A DNA stretch of 64,000 nucleotides, taken from positions 1 to 64,000 of the forward strand of contig CAIVDV010000048.1 in the NCBI GenBank assembly GCA_903904755.1, written 5' to 3'. Positions within the stretch are counted from its first letter, which is position 1; every line of letters begins with the position of its first letter. The notes beneath the pieces were generated by a model that was given only the letters and a program-made list of their open reading frames with translations, was not told the origin of the DNA and ran no database searches. Positions 29,141 to 36,867 of this stretch are shown in pieces. The DNA is from an uncultured Acidobacteriaceae bacterium. Its GTDB lineage: Bacteria > Acidobacteriota > Terriglobia > Terriglobales > Acidobacteriaceae. Both the position numbers and the translations under genes were made by a program.

Positions 29141-29995
29141 CTACCCCGCCGCCAGCTCCTTCGCCCGCTGCGTCGCCCGCATCACCGCCTTGATCAGCGT
29201 TACGCGCAACCCGCCTTCTTCCAGTTCCAGAATGCCGTCAATCGTACACCCAGCGGGTGTGGTCACGGCGTCCTTCAACAGCGCCGGATGATAGCCCGTA
29301 TCCAGCACCATCTTTGCCGCGCCAAACGTCGTCTGCGCAGCCAGCAGCGTCGCCGTATCCCGCGGCAGCCCCACCTTCACGCCCGCCTCCGCCAGCGACT
29401 CCAGAATGATGTAAATAAACGCCGGTCCCGAAGCCGAAAGCCCCGTCACCGCGTCCATGTGCTTCTCATCCACAGTCACCGTGCGGCCAACCGTCTCAAA
29501 AATCCGCCGCGCCAGCTCCATCTGCTCGTCGCTCACATAGCGCCCGCGGCACAGCCCGGCAATGCCCGCGCCCAACGCCGAAGGCGTATTCGGCATCGCC
29601 CGAATCACCGCAATATCCAGCCCCGCCGCCTCTTCAATCGCCTGTGTCTTCACGCTCGCGGCAAAGCTCACAATCGTCTTCGCCTTCGTCAGCGCCGGGC
29701 GAATCTGCTCCACCAGCGCCGGCACCTGGAACGGCTTCACACCCAGCAGAATCAAATCCGCCTGCTCCGCCGCAGCCAGGTTATCCGTGGAAACATCCAC
29801 GCCCCACTGCGTCGACAGCACCACCGCGCGCTCCGCATGCGCCACCGTCGCGTGGATGTTCTCTGCCGAAAACAAATTCTGCTTCAGAAACGCCTGCAGC
29901 AGAATGCCGCCCATCTTGCCCGTGCCCAGCACGGCAATCCGCACACCCGGCAACTGCGCCGGAGTCTCTTCAATTTCCACTTGGTCTTCTTGCAC
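29141..29995 (-). CDS. proC: Pyrroline-5-carboxylate reductase
   Basis: Last step of proline synthesis: NAD(P)H reduction of pyrroline-5-carboxylate. It has 284 residues, family length about 270. The N-terminal Rossmann loop VRIAVLGTGKMGG is followed by VIRAMPNTPSALGAG and the C-terminal signature SGSGPAF-like LSASGPAFIYIILESLAEAG, then TTPAGCTIDGILELEEGG, the standard ProC end. The open frame continues far upstream, but that part is Trp/Gly-rich and not protein-like. A GTG at 29995 is chosen, with AAGGG 7 nt upstream. It is 76 bp after the APC permease gene on the same strand. Confidence 0.92.
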   Translation of the reverse strand: MQEDQVEIEETPAQLPGVRIAVLGTGKMGGILLQAFLKQNLFSAENIHATVAHAERAVVLSTQWGVDVSTDNLAAAEQADLILLGVKPFQVPALVEQIRPALTKAKTIVSFAASVKTQAIEEAAGLDIAVIRAMPNTPSALGAGIAGLCRGRYVSDEQMELARRIFETVGRTVTVDEKHMDAVTGLSASGPAFIYIILESLAEAGVKVGLPRDTATLLAAQTTFGAAKMVLDTGYHPALLKDAVTTPAGCTIDGILELEEGGLRVTLIKAVMRATQRAKELAAG

Positions 29996-30071
29996 GTCAG
30001 CACCCTTCACACACACGCCGCAACCGCGGCAAAGATTCCATCCAGAATACCCGCTTTTGAACGACCCGCGC

Positions 30072-31523
30072 TCAGTCGCCCGCAGCCACACCCGCAATTC
30101 CCGTCTTCCGGAACGGCCACTCCCCACGCCCACGCGCCCGCACCAGGTACACCACGCTCCCCACCAGCCCCACCAGCCCCGCCACACCCAGCTCCCGCAG
30201 CGGATTTGGCCGGTACGCCAGCACAAACACAAATCCCGTTATCGCCAGCAGCGGCGGCAGCGGATACAGCGGTATCCGGAACGGCCGCACCAGCTCCGGC
30301 TGCTTGTACCTCAGCCACATCACCCCCACCTGCTGAAGCAGAAACTGCAGCACAATCCGGATCACCACCAGCAGCGTAATCACTTCCTTCAGCGGGAAAA
30401 AGCAGAACAGGCTCGCCACCATCCCCAGCGCCAGCAAACTCCGGTGCGGAAACCCATGCTTGTGATGCACCGCCGCCAGAAATTTGAAGTAGTTCCCGTC
30501 CTTCGCCGCCGCATACGGCACCCGGCTATACCCCAGCAGCAGCGAGAAAATCGACGCAAACGCCGACCACAAAATCAGCGCCGCCAGCGCCTGCCCCGCC
30601 AGCTTTCCGCCAGCCGACTGTGCAATCTCCGCCACCAGCGCCAGCCGCACCGGCGCGGCACCCTGCGCCACCTGTGCCGCCTGCGCCCCAAACACCGGCA
30701 CTGACGCTACATTCATCGCCACATAAATCGTCGCCACCGCCGCAATCGACAGCAATATCGCACGCGGAATCGTCTTCTCCGGCCGCTTCACTTCGGCGCC
30801 CAGAAAGCAGATGTTGTAGTACCCCCAGTAGTCGTAGCAGGTAATCATCGTCGCCGTCGCCAGTGCCGGCAGCATCCCCGCCGTCGGCCACGCCGCCACC
30901 CCGGCCCAGCTCCACGCCCCCGGAATCCGCATCCCTGTCACAACCCCGCTCGTCAGCACTCCGGCAATCGTCACCAGCACCCCGGCAAACAAAATCCCCG
31001 CCAGCCGCGTGATTGACGTCAAATTCCGGTACAGCAGCGCCACCACCGCCAGGCAAACCCCCGCCGCCACCAGATTCGTCCAGTGCACCCCCGGCAGCGC
31101 GCTCAGCATCGCCCCATTCAGCCCCGGAAGCAGAAATCCCAGAAACGTCGCCAGCCCAATGCACCCCGACGCAATCGACAGCGGTGCAGAAAAGCTCAAC
31201 TGCCACACATACAGGAACGACACCCACCGCCCCGCTCCCTGCGGCCCATAGATATTCGACAAAAACGCATACGACCCGCCCGCTCGCGGAAACGCCGCCC
31301 CAAGCTCCGCCGTCACCAGCCCATCGCACACCGCAATCGCCGCGCCCAGCACCCACGCCCACACTGAGTACCGAAACCCCGCAGCAGCCAGCACCAGCGG
31401 CAGCGTCAAAAACGGCCCCACTCCAATCATGTCCATCATGTTGAAGGCAACCGCAGCCGGCAGCCCAATCCGCCGCGCCAGGCCATGGTTCTCCGCCGGA
31501 TTCGTCACGCTCGTCTGGGTCAT
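30072..31523 (-). CDS. APC-superfamily amino acid permease
   Basis: A 483-residue inner-membrane transporter with about 12 hydrophobic segments. The first helix holds the broken-helix motif NMMDMIGVGPFLTLPLVL, typical of amino acid/polyamine/organocation carriers, and a later segment GAAFPRAGGSYAFLSNIYG is the family's loop 2-3. The substrate is not predictable. ATG 31523 is the first Met before the conserved part. No good ribosome site is visible, only GGAG 16 nt away. The upstream open frame reads antisense into the PIG-L gene and is rejected. Its promoter appears to overlap that of the divergent PIG-L gene. Confidence 0.85.
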   Translation of the reverse strand: MTQTSVTNPAENHGLARRIGLPAAVAFNMMDMIGVGPFLTLPLVLAAAGFRYSVWAWVLGAAIAVCDGLVTAELGAAFPRAGGSYAFLSNIYGPQGAGRWVSFLYVWQLSFSAPLSIASGCIGLATFLGFLLPGLNGAMLSALPGVHWTNLVAAGVCLAVVALLYRNLTSITRLAGILFAGVLVTIAGVLTSGVVTGMRIPGAWSWAGVAAWPTAGMLPALATATMITCYDYWGYYNICFLGAEVKRPEKTIPRAILLSIAAVATIYVAMNVASVPVFGAQAAQVAQGAAPVRLALVAEIAQSAGGKLAGQALAALILWSAFASIFSLLLGYSRVPYAAAKDGNYFKFLAAVHHKHGFPHRSLLALGMVASLFCFFPLKEVITLLVVIRIVLQFLLQQVGVMWLRYKQPELVRPFRIPLYPLPPLLAITGFVFVLAYRPNPLRELGVAGLVGLVGSVVYLVRARGRGEWPFRKTGIAGVAAGD

Positions 31524-31558
31524 AAAAAACGCCGCCGAAACTCCACCCGGCTGCGTGG

Positions 31559-31568
31559 ATTGTACACT
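31559..31568. promoter_or_regulatory. Overlapping divergent -10 boxes
   Basis: ATTGTACACT reads as TACACT (31563-31568) on the + strand toward PIG-L, 9 nt before its ATG, and as TACAAT (31564-31559) on the - strand toward the permease. The two hexamers share two base pairs, so the two promoters may exclude each other. Confidence 0.45.
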
Positions 31569-31577
31569 TTTGCCAGT

Positions 31578-34358
31578 ATGCAAATTTCTTCCCTGCTCCG
31601 CCGGACCTTCGCCAGCCTGACCATCGGCGCCCTCCTCCTCGCGCCCATCTCTCCGGCCCGCGCCCAGCAACCGGCCACCTCGTCTGCCGATTCCCCGGCC
31701 ACTGCCCTCGCCACCGCCAAACCCCTCGCCGAAGACCGCGGCGCTGTCGCCCTCGTCCAGGAACTCAAGCGCCTCTCCAACTGGGGCAGCGTCATGTTCA
31801 TCGTCGCCCACCCAGACGACGAAGACGGCGGCATGCTCACCTGGCTCTCCCGCGGCCTCGGCGTCCGCACCTCCGTCGTCACCCTCACCCGCGGCGAAGG
31901 CGGCCAAAACGCCATGTCCGCTGACCAGGACGACGCCCTCGGCCTAATGCGCACCCAGGAACTCCTCCGCGCCGGCCAGTTCTACAGCGTCCGCCAGTAC
32001 TTTGGCACCCAGGCCGACTTCGGCTTCTCCAAAACCCAGGAAGAATCCTTCCGCCAATGGGGCCACGACCGCGTCCTCTCTGACGTTGTCCTCGCAATCC
32101 GCCGTGAACGCCCCCTCATCCTCGCCGCCACCTTCATCGGCGGCATCACTGACGGTCACGGCCAGCACCAGGTCTCCGGCGAAATCGCCCAGGAAGCGTA
32201 CCTCGCCGCCGCCGACCCAACCGTCTTCCCCGACCAGCTCAAAAACGGCCTCCTCCCCTGGAAGCCCCTCAAAATCTACGCCCGCGTCCCCTTCGCACCC
32301 ATCACCGACGGCCGCATGTTCGACTACGCCACCGGCAAATGGGCCCCGGCAAAGTTCTACAACTACGTCACCAAAGACTGGACCACCACCGCCCCCACCC
32401 CTGACGTAACTATCCCCAGCGGAACCCTCGACCCCGTCCTCGGCCGCAGCTACTCCCAACTCGCCCGCGAAGGCTGGGGCGAGCAGAAATCCCAAAACGG
32501 AGGCGCAAACCCCGCCCTCTCCGGCGGCGACGGCTCCAGCTACCACCGCTACGCCTCCCGCGTCTCGGTCCCGGCTGGCAAGGAATCCACCTTCTTCGAC
32601 GCCATCCCCGCCAACCATCTCGACGGCCTCACCACCCTGCTCTCCGTCCCCGCTCCCGCCTGGCTCACCCAGGACCTCCGCTCCATCGCCGCCGCCGTCC
32701 AGCAGGCCCAGGATCACTACATCCCCACCAATCCTGAGGCCATCGCCCCCACCCTCAAATCCGGCTGCCAGCAAACCCTCGCCCTCATCACCCGCATCCA
32801 GTCCAGCTCCCTGCCCGCCGCTGACCGTGACATCCTCGCCGCCGAGCTCCAGCGCAAGGTCGCCAACTTCCACTCCGCGCTCCGCCTCGCCCTCGGCATC
32901 GACCTCATGGCCTACACCGTCCGCACCGCCAAAGCCGCCCCCGCCGGTCCCTTTGGCGGCGGCTTTGACGAGTCCTCCCGCACCGTCTCTCCCGGCGACA
33001 CCCTCTACGTTCGCCTCCACACCACCCACGCCTCCCCCGCCGTCACCCTCGAAAAACTCTGGCTCCAGCCCACCAGCTCCCTCGACTGGCAAACCACACC
33101 CGCCCAGCCATCCTCCGACGCCACCCTCACCGCCACCGTCCCCGCAGCAGAGCCACCCACCCGCCCCTACTTCTCCCGCCCCGACCCGAATCAGCCCGTC
33201 TACGACCTCTCCCGCCCCGAACTCCGCGGCGACCCCCTCTCCCCCTACCCCCTCCAGGCCTGGGCCAGCTTCCTCTACGACGGCCTCTCCATCCCCCTCG
33301 GCCAAATCGTCATGACCATGCAACGCGAACCCGGCCGCGGCGGCGTCCTTGAGCCCCTCGTCGTCACGCCCGCCGTCGGCCTCCGCGCCGAACCACCCTC
33401 CGCCATCCTCCCCACTGACGGCTCCACCCTCCCCATCTCAGTCACCATCCACGCCCAGCAGCCCGCCCACGGCTCCGTCCACCTCACCCTCCCCTCCGGC
33501 TGGACCGCCGAGCCAGCCCAGGCCACCTTCAATCTCACCGCCCCAGGCGACTCCGACCCCATCCGCTTCCTCGTCCACGGTCAGCCCACCGGCAACGCTC
33601 CCGTCACCCTCCACGCCGTCGTTGAGGCCAAAGGCGCCACATTCACTGAAGGCTGGCGTCGCATCGGCTATCCCGGCCTCCTCCCCGTAAACCAGTACCT
33701 CCCCGCCACCGTCGCCGTCCGCTCCGTCGACGCCCAAATCGCACCTGGCCTCAAGGTCGGCTACATCATGGGCACCGGCGACGAGGTCCCCCAGGCCATC
33801 CGCGCCCTCGGCATCACTCCCCACCTCCTCACCCCGCAGGATCTCGCCTCCGCCGACCTCTCCCAGTGGAACGTCCTCGTCGTCGGCATCCGCGCCTACA
33901 CCGTCCGCGCCGATCTCTCCGCCGCCCAGGACCGCCTCAACACCTGGGTTCGCAACGGTGGCACCCTCATCGTCCAGTACCAGAGCAGCAACTTCCCAGC
34001 CCCCGCTCCCATCGATCTCGGCGGCAGCCCAGAAAAGGTCGTCGAAGAAGATTCCCCCATCTCCCTCCTCGCTCCCTCCAACCCGCTCCTCGCTTCTCCC
34101 AACCGCCTCACACCAACCGACTTCAACGCCTGGGTCGAAGAGCGTGGCCACTCCTTCGCCGCCTCCTGGGATCCCCAGTACACCCCGCTCACTGAAACCG
34201 CCGACCACGGCCAGGATCCCCAGCGCGGCGGGCTCCTCATCACCCACCCCGGCCAGGGCACCTACATCTACTGCGCCTACGCCCTCCACAAGCAGCTCCC
34301 CGCTCTCGTCCCCGGCGCCTGGCGCCTCCTCGCCAACCTCCTCTCCGCCGGGCATTGA
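31578..34358 (+). CDS. Secreted PIG-L family deacetylase with large C-terminal region
   Basis: A 926-residue exported protein. The signal peptide ends near residue 29 (SPARAQ). A PIG-L/LmbE N-acetylglucosaminyl deacetylase-like domain follows, with zinc motif AHPDDED (residues 77-83) and a third-ligand histidine in TDGHGQHQVSGE near 198. The C-terminal half has beta-sandwich regions and ends in a ThuA/glutamine-amidotransferase-like domain (about 740-920: VGYIMGTGDEVPQAI, WVRNGGTLIVQYQ). The domain order fits a periplasmic enzyme removing acetyl groups from glycans or glycoconjugates; the substrate is unknown. No ribosome site precedes the ATG, which follows a -10-like TACACT by 9 nt. A terminator follows. 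Confidence 0.83.
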   Translation: MQISSLLRRTFASLTIGALLLAPISPARAQQPATSSADSPATALATAKPLAEDRGAVALVQELKRLSNWGSVMFIVAHPDDEDGGMLTWLSRGLGVRTSVVTLTRGEGGQNAMSADQDDALGLMRTQELLRAGQFYSVRQYFGTQADFGFSKTQEESFRQWGHDRVLSDVVLAIRRERPLILAATFIGGITDGHGQHQVSGEIAQEAYLAAADPTVFPDQLKNGLLPWKPLKIYARVPFAPITDGRMFDYATGKWAPAKFYNYVTKDWTTTAPTPDVTIPSGTLDPVLGRSYSQLAREGWGEQKSQNGGANPALSGGDGSSYHRYASRVSVPAGKESTFFDAIPANHLDGLTTLLSVPAPAWLTQDLRSIAAAVQQAQDHYIPTNPEAIAPTLKSGCQQTLALITRIQSSSLPAADRDILAAELQRKVANFHSALRLALGIDLMAYTVRTAKAAPAGPFGGGFDESSRTVSPGDTLYVRLHTTHASPAVTLEKLWLQPTSSLDWQTTPAQPSSDATLTATVPAAEPPTRPYFSRPDPNQPVYDLSRPELRGDPLSPYPLQAWASFLYDGLSIPLGQIVMTMQREPGRGGVLEPLVVTPAVGLRAEPPSAILPTDGSTLPISVTIHAQQPAHGSVHLTLPSGWTAEPAQATFNLTAPGDSDPIRFLVHGQPTGNAPVTLHAVVEAKGATFTEGWRRIGYPGLLPVNQYLPATVAVRSVDAQIAPGLKVGYIMGTGDEVPQAIRALGITPHLLTPQDLASADLSQWNVLVVGIRAYTVRADLSAAQDRLNTWVRNGGTLIVQYQSSNFPAPAPIDLGGSPEKVVEEDSPISLLAPSNPLLASPNRLTPTDFNAWVEERGHSFAASWDPQYTPLTETADHGQDPQRGGLLITHPGQGTYIYCAYALHKQLPALVPGAWRLLANLLSAGH

Positions 34359-34387
34359 ACCGAACCAATTCTGCCGCTCCACCCTGA

Positions 34388-34423
34388 CCGCGAAGCACTC
34401 TACTTCGCGGCATTCCTTTTTTA
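34388..34423 (+). terminator. Terminator of the PIG-L gene
   Basis: CCGCGAAG (34388-34395) pairs with CTTCGCGG (34403-34410), followed by CATTCC and a T-run. Confidence 0.88.
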
Positions 34424-34753
34424 CACAAAGTCATTCCATTTTTCATCATTTATTTACACTTTACAATTCACGCATAAGTTATAAATCTCCGCCAATCACG
34501 CGCCTTCCCGCATACATCAATCGTTAAAATCTCGTGAATTAGCGGAATATTCACACAACTCTGAAATGCTCATTCTCGGGGAAAGAATATCCACCCCGTG
34601 TATGGACTCATCGAACCAAAGTCCCTTGCCGAATCCGGTCTGTCAGCAACATCAGACCACCCCGGCAAGGCTTGAAGTTGGCGCCAGCCAGGCCCCCAAA
34701 TTGGCAGCGCTGCAACGCAACACCGATGCAATTGCATTCTTGAGAGAGGCACA
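34424..34753 (+). promoter_or_regulatory. AT-rich leader region of the porin gene
   Basis: No gene is seen. The stretch is clearly richer in A/T than its surroundings. TTTACA occurs at 34453-34458 and 34460-34465, with TATAAA at 34480-34485; the spacings of 21 and 14 bp are not ideal. If used, the 5' leader would be about 260 nt, long enough for regulatory structure, but no known riboswitch is recognised. Confidence 0.4.
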
Positions 34754-36793
34754 ATGAACATCCGTTTGAACGTGATCACCGCAACGCTCCTCGCAGCCAG
34801 CGTGGTCAGCTTCCACTCCGCACAGGCTCAGGCGCCTGCCCCGGAAATGAAGGCCGTGAAGCACACCGCCAAGCCCAAGCCGGCCCCAGCCGCCACCTCG
34901 GAAGATCTGCAGAAGCTCAAGGAAGAGATGGAATCGCAGATCAATGCCCTCAAGGGCGAGCTCTCCGAGCGCGACGCCAAGCTCAAGCAGGCCCAGGAGG
35001 CCGCCGTCGCCGCACAGCAGCAGGCCGATAAGGCCACCGCCGTTGCCACTGAGCAGCAGAAGGCTCTCACCGACAACGCCGCTGCCGTCACCGCGCTCTC
35101 CACCACCGTCACCGACCTCAAGGGCACCCAAGCCTCCATCGCCGGTACCATTCAGGACGATCAGGCCAAGATCAAGAAAGCCATCGAGTCCCCTGACACC
35201 CTGCACTTCAAGGGCATCACCATCACCCCCGGCGGCTACATGGCTGCGGAAACCGTCTGGCGTTCCCACGCCACCGGCGGCGACATCCCCACCGCCTTCT
35301 CCGGCATTCCCTACGAGCACGCCGACGCCTACAACCTCTCCGAGTTCTACGGCTCTGCACGCCAGTCCCGTATCACCCTCGAGGCCAAGGGCAAGACCCC
35401 CTTCGGCACCCTCCGTGGCTACGACGAAGCCGACTTCCTCGGCACCGGCGTCACCTCCAATGCCAACCAGTCCAACAGCTACGTCCTCCGCCAGCGCGTC
35501 ATCTTTGCGGAAGCCGCTCTCAATCACGGCTGGACCTTCGCGGGCGGCCAGCTCTGGTCACTCGCCTCTGAAGGCAAGTCCGGCATCAAGAGCGACCCCT
35601 CCAACACCGCAACCCCGCTCGCCATTGACCCCAACTACTCGGCCGGCTTTGTCTGGGCTCGCCAGTACGGCTTCCGCGTCGTCAAGTCCTTCAAGAAGGG
35701 CGCCGTCGCAGTCGCCGCGGAAAACCCTGAAATCCTCTACACTGCCGCCCTCGCCGGCAACACCCCGTACGCGGTGCTCGGCTCGGCCGGTGCCAACGGT
35801 GGCGCATACAACGCGGCTGTCAGCAACTGCTCCAACGCCAGCTACACCGTCTACTCTGAGGCGGCCGGTTCCGTCACCTCCGCCACCAAGTACCTCAACC
35901 TCTGCTCCAATCTGGCAAACATCACCTTCAACAAGGCTCCCGATGTCCTTGCCAAAATTGCCATCGATCCAGGCTTCGGTCACTACGAGCTCTTCGGCAT
36001 CGGCCGCTTCGCTCATGAAACCGTCTACCCCGGCATCACCAACAACAGCTTCCTCTACGGTGGCGTAACCGACACCAACAACATCACCATCCCCACCCTC
36101 ACCACCACCGGCGCCTACAAGGTCAGCAAGGTCCTCGGCGGCATCGGTGCCAGCGCCCGCGTCAGCTTCGACAAAAAGCTCGACCTCGGCGCCAAGGTCC
36201 TGTACGGTCACGGTGTCGGCCGCTACGGCAACACCACCCTCAACGACATGTCGAACAAGCCCGACGGCTCCTTCGACGCCCTCAAGAACACCTCCTTCCT
36301 CGGCACCGCCGAGTTCAACCCCACTCCCCGCCTCGTCATCTACGCCAACTTCGGCGGCGACCTCGTTGACCGTCACGCCTACTCGGCACAGGACACCTCC
36401 TTCGCCGGTCTCCAGCCCAACATCACCAAGGCCAAGTTCACCGCGGCCTCCGGCAGCACTCCCGGCGCCATCACCTTCACCACCGGCAACGCTGCCGTCG
36501 GCTACGGTTCCGCGCTCACCTCCAACGCAGGCTGCTCCACCACCGGCAACCCCACCTACACCGGCACCGGCTTCTATCCCGCCGGCTCCTGCGGCGCCGC
36601 CACTCACGAGGTTGTTGAAGGTACCCTCGGATACTGGTACGACCTCTACAAGGGTCCCGCCGGTCGCCTCCGTCAGGGCCTCCAGTACTCCTATGCCACC
36701 CGCAACGCCTGGCTCGATTCTGAAACCATCCCGGTCGGCGCAAAGGGCATTGAGAACATGTTCTTCACCTCCTTCCGCTACTACCTCCCGTAA
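34754..36793 (+). CDS. Outer-membrane porin with periplasmic coiled coil
   Basis: A 679-residue protein. The signal peptide ends near residue 25 (SAQAQ). A Lys/Pro/Ala-rich linker is followed by a coiled coil (about 48-145; EDLQKLKEEMESQINALKGE continues in heptads), which probably trimerises and spans the periplasm. From about residue 150 there is a porin-like beta-barrel (FKGITITPGGYMAAETVWR, LEAKGKTPFGTLRGYDEADFL) ending FFTSFRYYLP. Four cysteines fall in predicted loops. Passive uptake of small solutes is the likely role. The ATG has GAGAGG 4 nt upstream. It is a single gene with its own terminator and a long AT-rich leader. Confidence 0.83.
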   Translation: MNIRLNVITATLLAASVVSFHSAQAQAPAPEMKAVKHTAKPKPAPAATSEDLQKLKEEMESQINALKGELSERDAKLKQAQEAAVAAQQQADKATAVATEQQKALTDNAAAVTALSTTVTDLKGTQASIAGTIQDDQAKIKKAIESPDTLHFKGITITPGGYMAAETVWRSHATGGDIPTAFSGIPYEHADAYNLSEFYGSARQSRITLEAKGKTPFGTLRGYDEADFLGTGVTSNANQSNSYVLRQRVIFAEAALNHGWTFAGGQLWSLASEGKSGIKSDPSNTATPLAIDPNYSAGFVWARQYGFRVVKSFKKGAVAVAAENPEILYTAALAGNTPYAVLGSAGANGGAYNAAVSNCSNASYTVYSEAAGSVTSATKYLNLCSNLANITFNKAPDVLAKIAIDPGFGHYELFGIGRFAHETVYPGITNNSFLYGGVTDTNNITIPTLTTTGAYKVSKVLGGIGASARVSFDKKLDLGAKVLYGHGVGRYGNTTLNDMSNKPDGSFDALKNTSFLGTAEFNPTPRLVIYANFGGDLVDRHAYSAQDTSFAGLQPNITKAKFTAASGSTPGAITFTTGNAAVGYGSALTSNAGCSTTGNPTYTGTGFYPAGSCGAATHEVVEGTLGYWYDLYKGPAGRLRQGLQYSYATRNAWLDSETIPVGAKGIENMFFTSFRYYLP

Positions 36794-36818
36794 ACCGAGA
36801 GGCAAGCGCAGCAAGCCG

Positions 36819-36856
36819 AACGGGCATCCCACCTCGGGATGCCCGTTCTCCTTTTG
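36819..36856. terminator. Terminator between porin and TPR genes
   Basis: AACGGGCATCCC (36819-36830) pairs with GGGATGCCCGTT (36836-36847), then CTCCTTTT. It lies between two convergent genes. Confidence 0.88.
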
Positions 36857-36867
36857 CGCAGCACCAC

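Noticed and set aside
29996-30232. N-terminal extension of ProC
   Set aside because: Trp/Gly/Arg-rich, crosses the end of the permease gene, and is not present in the family.
34566-34757. 63-residue frame upstream of the porin
   Set aside because: No ribosome site, no conserved features, and it ends at the porin start. It could be a leader peptide, but nothing supports it.
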